Positions 16,447-23,416 of a DNA stretch of 37,873 bases are shown here, piece after piece. Made by a program: the position numbers and the translations under genes. The notes below the pieces were generated by a model. It was not told where the DNA came from. It searched no databases and saw nothing but the letters and a program-made list of their open reading frames with translations. Origin of the DNA: JBCCGI01 sp039029355 (GTDB taxonomy: Bacteria; Planctomycetota; UBA1135; GCA-002686595); assembly GCA_039029355.1 (NCBI GenBank), contig JBCCGI010000083.1:1-37873 (forward strand), given 5' to 3'. Numbering within the stretch: the stretch's first letter is position 1; each line of letters opens with the position of its first letter.

Positions 16447-18153
16447 CTAGGGCTCCTCGCTGCCGGCTTTTGGCTCCGGATCCCGCGGCTCCGCCGCCGC
16501 GCCCTCCTGGCGCGCCAGCTCGCCGGGTGTATCCGACCAGTCGATCGTCGATTCCAGCTCTTCTTTACCGCGTCTTAGGCGAAACAACTTCCGCGCGCCG
16601 CCCTTCTGCACCTCCTCGACGATGGCGCTCCGCGACTCCACCTCCACGCCGTCGATGCTCAGGATCCGGTCGCCCTGCTGCCAGCCCGCGCCCTCCGCCT
16701 TGCCGCCGGCGGTCAGCCCGGTGACCTCGTTGTCGCGCAGGAAGACGCCCATCCGGCGCGGCTCGGCTTCGACCAGGTTGGTGCGGTCGAGCAGCCCGTC
16801 GAGCCGCGCCAGGTTGTACGCCCCCACCGCGGCCACCAGCGCCGAGTGCCGCTGGTAGTCCGGCCGGCAGTGTGCGAGCACGTCGTGCTGCGTGTGGTGC
16901 ACGAAGCGATAGCTGGTCTCGCCCGACTGCCGCCAGAAGAAGCCCGGTACGCCGGCGCGCACGAAGGGCACGTGGTCGCTTCCACCGCCGCGCGGCAGGC
17001 CGGGGATCTCGCTCACCTCGAAGGGCTTCTCGGGATCGAGGTCCATGATCGGCCGGAAGGCCTTGCGCAGGTCGTCGATCACGACCGGCGGCCCGGCGAT
17101 CCCCGACAGGTAGTTGGTGCCCCCGTCGTGGATCAGCACCGCGCTGATCTTGGGCAGCAGCTCGGGGTGCGCCTCGACGTACGCGCTGGAGCCCAAGAGC
17201 CCCTGCTCCTCGCCCGTCCACAGCACGAACCGGATCGTCCGCTTCGGCCGCGCGCCGGCCGCGACCAGGAGCCGCGCCGCCTCCATCGTCGTGGCGACGC
17301 CCGTCCCGTTGTCCTGCGCCCCGCGCGCACCGTCCCAGCTGTCGAGGTGCCCGCCGATCAGCACGTATTCGTCCGGCAGCTCCGAGCCGCGCAGGTCGGC
17401 GATCACGTTGTAGAGCGGCACAGGCCCGCGCAGGAAGCGGTTGTCGACGTCGAACTCCAGCTCGACGGGCTCGCCCGCCTCGAGCCGGTCGAGCAGGTCG
17501 ACGTAGTGCTCCTCCAGCACGCGCACGCTGACCAGCCGCGGCAGGTCGTCGGGATCGACGCGGTGGTTGCCGGCGGTGACCAGCAGCTCCGCCCCGCCGT
17601 TGCGCACCTCGCCGGCGATGCCGAGCTCCACGAGGCGCGCCTCGATCGCGCGCCGGTCGGCGAGCTCGGGCATGTCCTTGCGCGTCCGGCGCACGATCCA
17701 CGCCCCGGCGTAGGACGCCGGGGCGGCCTCCACCTCGTCGAGCGACAGCGGATAGGGCCGAGCGGGTCCGCGGACCGGCCCCGGCGTGCCCGGCGTCCAG
17801 GCGTGCGTGACGAAGGCGAAGTCGATGCGCTCGGGAGCGACCATCCCGCCGCTCCACGGGTGCCGGTCGAACCCCACCGGGAACTCGCCCCAACGCTCGA
17901 GGCGCGCGTCGAGCCCCAAACCGGCGAACTGCGCCCGCGCCCACTCGCAGGCGCGCTGCAGGTTGGTCGACGACGTCAGCCGCGGTCCGATGCGCTCGGT
18001 CAGGTAGCGCAGGTGCTCGTCGGCGCGGTTGTCCTCGCGGCCCACCTGCAGCAGGCGCGCGAGCGCGGGGTCGGCGTAGAAGTCGTCGTCCTGGGCGGTC
18101 GCCGGCGGCACGAGCGGGAGCAGCGCCAGCGCGAAGAGCAGCGTTCGCTTCAT
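16447..18153 (-). CDS. Secreted M28 family zinc peptidase with a C-terminal PDZ domain
   Basis: A 568-residue exported peptidase. MKRTLLFALALLPLVPPATA is a clear signal peptide, which fixes the start at 18153; the frame is open further upstream, but that part overlaps the divergent mqnB gene. The M28 domain has the metal and catalytic residues in order: His269 and Asp271 (GGHLDSWD), Asp281 (AQDNGTG), Glu315/Glu316 (WTGEEQG), an Asp in GGSDHVPF and a His in VHHTQHD. The insertion before the catalytic domain (about 130-230) resembles a PA domain. About 465-545 is PDZ-like (GAGWQQGDRILSIDGVEVES), and the extreme C-terminus is acidic and disordered. M28 enzymes are amino- or carboxypeptidases; this one would act in the periplasm or outside the cell. 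Confidence 0.9.
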   Translation of the reverse strand: MKRTLLFALALLPLVPPATAQDDDFYADPALARLLQVGREDNRADEHLRYLTERIGPRLTSSTNLQRACEWARAQFAGLGLDARLERWGEFPVGFDRHPWSGGMVAPERIDFAFVTHAWTPGTPGPVRGPARPYPLSLDEVEAAPASYAGAWIVRRTRKDMPELADRRAIEARLVELGIAGEVRNGGAELLVTAGNHRVDPDDLPRLVSVRVLEEHYVDLLDRLEAGEPVELEFDVDNRFLRGPVPLYNVIADLRGSELPDEYVLIGGHLDSWDGARGAQDNGTGVATTMEAARLLVAAGARPKRTIRFVLWTGEEQGLLGSSAYVEAHPELLPKISAVLIHDGGTNYLSGIAGPPVVIDDLRKAFRPIMDLDPEKPFEVSEIPGLPRGGGSDHVPFVRAGVPGFFWRQSGETSYRFVHHTQHDVLAHCRPDYQRHSALVAAVGAYNLARLDGLLDRTNLVEAEPRRMGVFLRDNEVTGLTAGGKAEGAGWQQGDRILSIDGVEVESRSAIVEEVQKGGARKLFRLRRGKEELESTIDWSDTPGELARQEGAAAEPRDPEPKAGSEEP

Positions 18154-18232
18154 GACTCGACCGTAGCCCGCCCGCCGCGCCCCGCAAGGCGCTGGCGCCG
18201 GCCCGGCCCCTTTCCTTACCTTGTCGCGCGTC

Positions 18233-18946
18233 ATGGCGTCCCTGCCCGCCCTCGGGTCTCCGACCCTGCTGCTGTTCCCGACCGAGCTAGAGCGCCGCCG
18301 CTTCCGCGACCAGGGCGGGCTCGCCCCGGGCTTCGCGCTGCGCGCGATCGCGGGCTTCGGGCCCATCGCGGCCGCCGCGCGGACCTCGCAGCTGATCGCC
18401 GAGGTCCGCCCCGCGCGCGTGCTCCTGCTCGGCATCGCCGGCGCCTACGACATCGGGCGCAATCCCATCGGAACGGCGCTCGCCTTCTCGACCGTGGCGG
18501 TCGACGGCATCGGGGCCGGCCAGGGCCGCTCGTTCCAGGGCCCGCCGGCCCTGGGCTTCCCGCAGTGGCCGGGCTCGCCGGCGACGACCGAGCGGCCGGT
18601 GCAGGACCGGCTACCGCTGGCGCTGCCGGAGAGCGGCGGGGCCGAGGCCGGCCTGCTCCTGACCACCTGCGCCGCCTCCGACTCCACCGACCACGCCGCC
18701 GAGCGCCTCGAGCGCTTCCCCGCCGCCGTCGCCGAGGACATGGAGGGCTTCGCGGTCGCCCTCGCCTGCGCCCTCGCCGGCGTGCCCTGCGCGATCGTGC
18801 GCGGCATCTCCAACCTGGTCGGCGACCGCGAGCCCTCGCGCTGGCGCATCCCGGCAGCCCTGGCCGAGGCGCGCCGCGTGGCGCTCGCGGCGCTGGAGGA
18901 CCCCGCCTGGGCCGCCCCCGCGCCGATCGGGGAAGCGGCGGAATGA
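18233..18946 (+). CDS. mqnB: Futalosine hydrolase (MqnB)
   Basis: A 237-residue member of the purine nucleoside phosphorylase/nucleosidase superfamily. In the futalosine route to menaquinone it cleaves futalosine to dehypoxanthine futalosine and hypoxanthine. Supporting elements are LLLFPTELERR at the start, the Gly-rich LLLGIAGAYD (nucleosidase core), VAEDMEGFAVALAC (substrate-binding Met-Glu) and VRGISNLVGDR near the end, where the Asn-Leu-Val-Gly pattern is typical of MqnB. The ATG at 18233 is preferred over a TTG 12 bases earlier. Its last bases overlap the mqnD start (ATGA), so the two are translationally coupled. The M28 gene is divergent, with about 80 bp between starts. Confidence 0.9.
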   Translation: MASLPALGSPTLLLFPTELERRRFRDQGGLAPGFALRAIAGFGPIAAAARTSQLIAEVRPARVLLLGIAGAYDIGRNPIGTALAFSTVAVDGIGAGQGRSFQGPPALGFPQWPGSPATTERPVQDRLPLALPESGGAEAGLLLTTCAASDSTDHAAERLERFPAAVAEDMEGFAVALACALAGVPCAIVRGISNLVGDREPSRWRIPAALAEARRVALAALEDPAWAAPAPIGEAAE

Positions 18947-20121
18947 CCCGCGCGCTGCGCATCGGCATCTCCACCTGCCCGAACGACACCTTCGCGTTCC
19001 ACGCGCTGCTCACCGGCGCGGTGCAGGCCGAGGGCCTCGAGCTCTCCTTCGAGCTGCTCGACGTGCAGGAGCTCAACGAGCGCATGCTCGCCGGGCGCTT
19101 CGACGCCGCCAAGGTCAGCTTCCACGCGGCGCTCGCCCTGGCGGCCGACACCTTCGTGCTGCCCAGCGGCTCCGCCCTCGGGCACGGGGTCGGGCCGCTG
19201 CTCCTCGCCGCCGCGCCGGATCGGACGCCCGCGCCCGCGGCGCTCGTGCTCTGCCCGGGCCGCTGGACGACCGCGACGCTGCTCTACCGCCTGTTCCACC
19301 CCGACGGGGGGCGCATCGAGCACCGCGTGTTCTCCGACATCTTCCCGGCGCTCCAAGGCGCCGAGGTCGACCTCGGCGTCTGCATCCACGAGGGCCGCTT
19401 CACCTGGCGCGAGGCCGGGCTGAGCTACGTCGAGGACCTGGGCGAGCGCTGGGAGGCCGAGACCGGCCTGCCGCTGCCGCTCGGCGGCATCGTGGCGCGG
19501 CGCGATCTCGGGGCCGAGGCCCTGGAGAGCCTCCAGGAGGCGATCCACGCCTCGCTGTCGTGGGCGCTCGCGCACCGCGAAGACTGCCTGCCCACGCTGC
19601 GGCGGTACGCCCAGGAGCTCAGCGACGACGTCCTGTGGGCCCATGTCGACCTGTACGTGAACGAGCGCACGCTCGACCTGGGGCGCGAGGGCGGCGTCGC
19701 GCTCGCGGCGCTGGCCGATCTGGCGCGGGCGCGTGGGCTGTTGGCGCCGGGCGCGGACCTGGAGCTGCTCGGACGCGGCGCGTCGCGGCTGTTCCACCTC
19801 CTGCCGTGGAGCGCCTGGGACGAGCTGGGCCCGGCCCCCGGAGCCGAGCACCGCCCCGAGTCCCTCGCGCGGGAAGGCTTCGTGCACCTCTCCTTCGCCG
19901 ATCAGCTGCAGGGCACGCTGGACGCGCACTTCGCGGGAGCGCCGCCGCTGGCGCTCCTGGAGCTGCACCCGGCGCGTGTGGGCGCCGACCTGCGCCTGGA
20001 GCCATCGCGCGGGGGCGCGCTCTTCCCGCACCTCTACCGGCCGCTGAGGCGCGCGGACGCGGCCCGGGCCTGGCGCCTCGCGCCGAGCTCCGGACGCTTC
20101 GAGCTGCCCGACGAAGTCTGA
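18943..20121 (+). CDS. mqnD: 1,4-dihydroxy-6-naphthoate synthase (MqnD) fused to a DUF952 domain
   Basis: A 392-residue two-part protein. Residues 1 to about 280 are MqnD, the enzyme that turns cyclic dehypoxanthine futalosine into 1,4-dihydroxy-6-naphthoate: GISTCPNDTFAFHALL is the signature start, followed by DVQELNERML, KVSFHA, LPSGSALGHGVGPLL and LGVCIHEGRFTW, a periplasmic-binding-protein-like fold. From about 282 a second domain begins (RLFHLLPWSAWDEL) with EGFVHLSFADQLQGTLDAHF, LLELHPARVGADLRLE and LFPHLYRPL. This is the full pattern of DUF952, usually a separate protein of about 110 residues. There is no stop or frame change between the parts. The function of DUF952 in menaquinone synthesis is unknown. 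mqnA, mqnC and mqnE are not in the window. Confidence 0.9.
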   Translation: MTRALRIGISTCPNDTFAFHALLTGAVQAEGLELSFELLDVQELNERMLAGRFDAAKVSFHAALALAADTFVLPSGSALGHGVGPLLLAAAPDRTPAPAALVLCPGRWTTATLLYRLFHPDGGRIEHRVFSDIFPALQGAEVDLGVCIHEGRFTWREAGLSYVEDLGERWEAETGLPLPLGGIVARRDLGAEALESLQEAIHASLSWALAHREDCLPTLRRYAQELSDDVLWAHVDLYVNERTLDLGREGGVALAALADLARARGLLAPGADLELLGRGASRLFHLLPWSAWDELGPAPGAEHRPESLAREGFVHLSFADQLQGTLDAHFAGAPPLALLELHPARVGADLRLEPSRGGALFPHLYRPLRRADAARAWRLAPSSGRFELPDEV

Positions 20122-20128
20122 GCAGCCC

Positions 20129-20171
20129 AAAAAAGAGACCGGCGGAGCCGCTCAGGCGGCTCCGGCCGGTC
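20129..20171 (-). terminator. Intrinsic terminator of the histone-like gene
   Basis: A long GC stem (20137-20151 with 20155-20171, loop TCA) followed on the minus strand by a run of six T (20134-20129). The T tract lies on the minus-strand 3' side, so it serves the histone-like gene; the stem may also slow mqnD transcription from the other side. Confidence 0.8.
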
Positions 20172-20196
20172 CCTTGGCATGGGGAGCGAACCCGGG

Positions 20197-20388
20197 TTAG
20201 GAGGCGCCGCCCTGGTCCCGCAGCTCCAGCATCTCCTTGCGGATCTCCTGGGCGAGGTTCTTGATCTCCTGCATCGACTTGCGCACGCGCGCAGTGGCTG
20301 CCTTGTTGCCGGTCTGGGCCTTCTCCACGTCGTCGCGGCAGCTTTCCACGGCTTGGCAGAGGTTCTGGTAGTTCTGGGTCATGGTCAT
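20197..20388 (-). CDS. Histone H1-like (Hc1-type) DNA-binding protein
   Basis: A 63-residue basic, helical protein. The core GNKAATARVRKSMQEIKNL followed by AQEIRKEMLEL matches the short Hc1/H1-like family known from Chlamydiae, Bacteroidetes and planctomycetes (GNKAA-x-RVR-x-x-x-x-x-x-K-x-A-x-x-x-R). It lacks the long Lys/Ala-rich tail of some members. The start at 20388 (MTMTQ) was chosen because the sequence upstream is not helical or basic in the family manner. A second Met two codons later is also possible. Members bind DNA without sequence specificity and compact the nucleoid. A strong terminator follows. The gene lies 207 bp downstream of the EVE gene, and CTTTCGCAAC occurs in its leader. 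Confidence 0.82.
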   Translation of the reverse strand: MTMTQNYQNLCQAVESCRDDVEKAQTGNKAATARVRKSMQEIKNLAQEIRKEMLELRDQGGAS

Positions 20389-20595
20389 TCCGGGGCGCAG
20401 GAGCGCGCCCTTAGAGGGTTGCGAAAGGGACCTCCAGGAGCAGTTAGGCAACACGGTAGGGGGCCCCGGATCAAGCCGGCGGCGGGCGAAAAGGGCGCCT
20501 GGCGGCCCCGTAAGGGGGGATGCCGGGGGTCGGCGAGCCCCCCTCAAAGCGCCGTAAGCCACCCTGTAAAAACCACTTACAGCGCGCAAACACGC

Positions 20596-21078
20596 TCAGC
20601 GGCGCTGGATCCCCCCCATGCGCAGCACCTCGCGGAACTCGGCGGGCGAAACCGGCTGGACCGAGAGCCGGTTGCCCCGCCGCAGCAGCCCCATGTCGGC
20701 CAGCTTGGGGTTCTCACGCAGCTCCGGCAGCGACACCAGGCGCTTCAGCCGGCGCACAGGCTTCACGTCCACCAACACCCAGCGCGGGTCGTCGGGGTCG
20801 CTCTTGGGATCGTAGTGCGCGTCCGCCGGGTCGAACTGGGTCGGGTCCGGGTAGGACTCCGAGGCGACCTTCGCCACCCCGGCGACGCCCGGCGGCTTGG
20901 CGTTGGAGTGGTAGAAGAGCACCTCGTCGCCCACCTGCATCTCGTCCCGCATCAGGTTGCGGGCCTGGTAGTTCCGTACGCCGTCCCAGTGGGTGCGCTT
21001 CTCGCGCACCAGGTCGTCGTAGGAGTACACGTCCGGCTCGGACTTCATCAGCCAGTAGCGGGGGGTCTTGCGGGGCAT
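20596..21078 (-). CDS. EVE domain protein (thymocyte nuclear protein 1-like)
   Basis: A 160-residue single-domain EVE protein, full length for the family. Characteristic stretches are YWLMKSEPDVYSYDDL at the start, THWDGVRNYQARNLMRDEM, the VGDEVLFYHSN strand, GVAGVAKVASESYPDPTQF, and the closing MGLLRRGNRLSVQPVS. EVE domains belong to the PUA superfamily and are thought to recognise modified bases in DNA or RNA, though the role of bacterial single-domain members is not established. It is the last tight member of the minus-strand NfeD/FloA group, 48 bp after the anchored unknown. Confidence 0.92.
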   Translation of the reverse strand: MPRKTPRYWLMKSEPDVYSYDDLVREKRTHWDGVRNYQARNLMRDEMQVGDEVLFYHSNAKPPGVAGVAKVASESYPDPTQFDPADAHYDPKSDPDDPRWVLVDVKPVRRLKRLVSLPELRENPKLADMGLLRRGNRLSVQPVSPAEFREVLRMGGIQRR

Positions 21079-21126
21079 GGGTGGGCTCGGGGGGGGTCAG
21101 GGCGAAGGGGCGTCCGCGCGAGGCCT

Positions 21127-21828
21127 TCAGCGCAGGCCGGGGGGCGCGTGGACGTCGGGCTCGCGCAGGGCGACCGGCGGGGCCAGGAGCTCGGAGAGCA
21201 CGAAGGCGCGCCGCCAGGAGGCGGCCGACGCGCCGAACCCGCCGGGCGATACGCGCGCGGCGGGTGCGGAATCGCTCTCCGCGCTCTCGCTTCCCACGGG
21301 GGCAAGCTGGGCCAGCGGCTCGGACGCGCGGTGGGAGTCGAAATCGGACAGCGCGCCGGAGAGCGGCTCCGACGGAACCCGCGCGCCCGCCTCGAGCGCG
21401 CCCTCGAGGCCCGCTAGGTCGACGGACTCGAAGCCGGCCAGGTCGCCGGCCACCCGCGGCTCGGCGGGCTCGGCGCGCGTCGCCACCACCTCGACGGGCG
21501 CTTGGGACGGTTCGGGCCGGGGCTTGGAGGGCGCGGTGGGCGGCTCCGGCTCGGGCTCAGGCTCGACGCCGCCGTCCAGGCCGTCGAGCAGCTCGCGCCA
21601 CAGGTCGCGGCCGCGCTCCTCGGCGTCGTCCCCCGCGCCGGCCTCGGGCCCCTCGTCGAGCGGCGCGTCGGCCGGCAGGCCCGCCTCCTCGCGCCGGCGG
21701 GCGCGGGCGTGGGCCTCGGCCTCGCGGCGCTTCTCCGCCAGATAGGCGAGCACGCGCTGCGCCACGGGCACGACGATCACCACGGCGAGCATCAGGATCT
21801 CGTCGAGGTAGTTCAGGACGGGCGGCAT
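21127..21828 (-). CDS. Membrane-anchored protein of unknown function in the FloA operon
   Basis: A 233-residue protein with one N-terminal membrane segment (about 9-28: DEILMLAVVIVVPVAQRVLA), then a charged helix rich in Arg, Glu and Ala (KRREAEAHARARRREEAG) and a long acidic, Pro-rich disordered tail to the C-terminus. No enzymatic motif is visible. The start at 21828 overlaps the floA stop by one base (TGATG), so the two are translationally coupled. A small anchored partner of the flotillin scaffold is a reasonable guess from position only. Confidence 0.7.
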   Translation of the reverse strand: MPPVLNYLDEILMLAVVIVVPVAQRVLAYLAEKRREAEAHARARRREEAGLPADAPLDEGPEAGAGDDAEERGRDLWRELLDGLDGGVEPEPEPEPPTAPSKPRPEPSQAPVEVVATRAEPAEPRVAGDLAGFESVDLAGLEGALEAGARVPSEPLSGALSDFDSHRASEPLAQLAPVGSESAESDSAPAARVSPGGFGASAASWRRAFVLSELLAPPVALREPDVHAPPGLR

Positions 21829-22922
21829 CAGCTCCCCTTCGACGGGTCGCTCGCCGGCGGCTCCTCGCCGCGCGCGATCGACTCGCGCATGCTGGTGTCG
21901 GACTGGATGTTGCGCAGGCGGTAAAGGTCCATCACGCCCAGGTTGCCGGTCTTGAGCGCGTCGGCCATCGCCAGCGGCACCTCGGCCTCGGCCAGGACGA
22001 CCTTCGAGCGGTTCTCCATCACGCTCGCCTTGAACTCCTGCTCGGCGGCGACCGCCATCGCGCGGCGCTTCTCGGCCAGCGCCTGGGCGACGCGCTTGTC
22101 CGCCTCGGCCTGGTCGGCCTGCAGCCGCGCGCCGATGTTCACGCCGATGTCGACGTCGGCGATGTCGATCGACACGATCTCGAAGGCGGTGCCCGCGTCC
22201 AGCCCGCGCGCCAGCACGGTCTTCGAGATGTCGTCGGGGTTCTCGAGCACGTCCTTGTGCGTCTCCTTCGAGCCGATGGTCGAGACGATGCCCTCGCCCA
22301 CCCGCGCGATGATGGTCTCCTCGCCGGCGCCCCCGACCAGCCGCGCGATGTTCGTGCGCACGGTGACGCGCGCGCGCGCCAGCACCTGGATGCCGTCCTT
22401 GGCGACCGCGGCCACCTCGGTCTTGCCCGAAGCGGGATTCGGGCAGTCGATGACCTTGGGCGTCACGCTGGTGCGGACCGCATCGAGCAGGTCGCGCCCG
22501 GCGAGGTCGATGCCCGCCGCGGTGCGGAAGTCGAGCCCCAGATCGGCGCGGTCGGCCGCGATCAGCGCCCGTACGACGCGGTCGACCTTGCCGCCCGCCA
22601 GGTAGTGCGCCTCGAGGTCGCGCTTGTCGACGCCCTCGATCCGCGCCTGCACCAGGTTCACCCGCGCGTTCACGATCACCGCCGGGCTCACCCGCCGCAG
22701 GCTCATGGCGAACATGTCGATCAGCCCCACCCCGGCGCGCGTGAACAGCGACCGGATGTAGAGGTTGGCGAACTTTAGGAACAGGAAGAGGAAGATCAGC
22801 AGCGCGAACGCCGCGACGATCGCCAGGCCGGTCTTGACCAGGGTGCCGATACTCGTGCCTTCGGTTTCGTCCTGGAGCGCGAGGAAGGCAGCCGAAACGG
22901 TCGACAGGAAGGTGGGGCTCAT
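21828..22922 (-). CDS. floA: Flotillin-like protein FloA (UPF0365)
   Basis: A 364-residue FloA/YqfA-type scaffold protein. An N-terminal hydrophobic stretch (about 29-51: LVKTGLAIVAAFALLIFLFLFL) inserts into the membrane. The rest is typical of UPF0365: RSLFTRAGVGLIDMFAMSLRRV, NARVNLVQARI, LEAHYLAGGKVDRVVRALIAAD, and IDIADVDIGVNIGARLQADQAEADKRVAQALAEKRR, which begins the coiled coil. FloA proteins organise functional membrane microdomains. The start overlaps the upstream short NfeD gene by four bases, the usual NfeD-FloA coupling. Family assignment is secure; the cellular process in this organism is not known. Confidence 0.93.
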   Translation of the reverse strand: MSPTFLSTVSAAFLALQDETEGTSIGTLVKTGLAIVAAFALLIFLFLFLKFANLYIRSLFTRAGVGLIDMFAMSLRRVSPAVIVNARVNLVQARIEGVDKRDLEAHYLAGGKVDRVVRALIAADRADLGLDFRTAAGIDLAGRDLLDAVRTSVTPKVIDCPNPASGKTEVAAVAKDGIQVLARARVTVRTNIARLVGGAGEETIIARVGEGIVSTIGSKETHKDVLENPDDISKTVLARGLDAGTAFEIVSIDIADVDIGVNIGARLQADQAEADKRVAQALAEKRRAMAVAAEQEFKASVMENRSKVVLAEAEVPLAMADALKTGNLGVMDLYRLRNIQSDTSMRESIARGEEPPASDPSKGS

Positions 22923-23413
22923 ACCGAGGCTTCTTGGGACGCTTGGGGAACCCGGCCGACAACGACCCGGTTTCCACGGACTTCGAGGACGCGCACGCGC
23001 GCGCCCTTTCCGATCGGCTCCCCGCGGCTGACCACGTCGACGCGCCGTCCGGCGAACCGGGCGACGCCCGCCGGCCGGCAGTCGGCCTCGAGGTCGCCCT
23101 CCTCGCCCAGCAGCTCGGCATCGCGCCGGTCGGTCGCGGCGGCGTCCTCGTAGGAGAAGCCGGGAAGGATGAAGTGCCGGCCCATCGGGCTCTTGGGGAG
23201 CAGCTTGAAGCCCGCCAGGATCGTGACCGGAACCAGCACACAGGTGGCGACCAGGAAGTTGAGCCCGGCCGCGTTGCTCTCGCCGAAGGCCATCAGCACC
23301 GCGGCGACGATCGAGATCGTGGCGCAGATCGACAGCAGGCCGAAGCTGGGGAACAGCACCTCGGCCACGATGAAGGCCAGGCCGAGACCGAGGAGCGCGA
23401 TGGCGAGGATCAT
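22919..23413 (-). CDS. Short NfeD family protein
   Basis: A 164-residue protein with two N-terminal membrane regions (ILAIALLGLGLAFIVAEVLFP, then paired segments about 25-68 including LNFLVATCVLVPVTILAGFK) and a C-terminal OB-fold domain (about 100-160: LEADCRPAGVARFAGRRVDV, GARVRVLEVRGNRVVVGRV). This is the truncated NfeD type without protease domain. NfeD OB domains are thought to bind flotillin-like partners. It overlaps floA downstream by four bases and follows the long NfeD gene by 3 bp. Confidence 0.9.
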   Translation of the reverse strand: MILAIALLGLGLAFIVAEVLFPSFGLLSICATISIVAAVLMAFGESNAAGLNFLVATCVLVPVTILAGFKLLPKSPMGRHFILPGFSYEDAAATDRRDAELLGEEGDLEADCRPAGVARFAGRRVDVVSRGEPIGKGARVRVLEVRGNRVVVGRVPQASQEASV

Positions 23414-23416
23414 GCG

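Noticed and set aside
20389..20598. In-frame TGA between the EVE gene and the histone-like gene as a second selenocysteine site
   Set aside because: The frame stays open across the TGA for 70 codons, but the intervening sequence does not look like protein, the EVE domain is complete before the stop, and the histone-like gene has its own start. It shows that open frames across TGA can occur by chance here.
21127..23241. One 704-residue minus-strand protein spanning floA
   Set aside because: Only the 3' third is a plausible gene; the rest runs out of frame through floA and the short NfeD gene, both of which have clear domain patterns.
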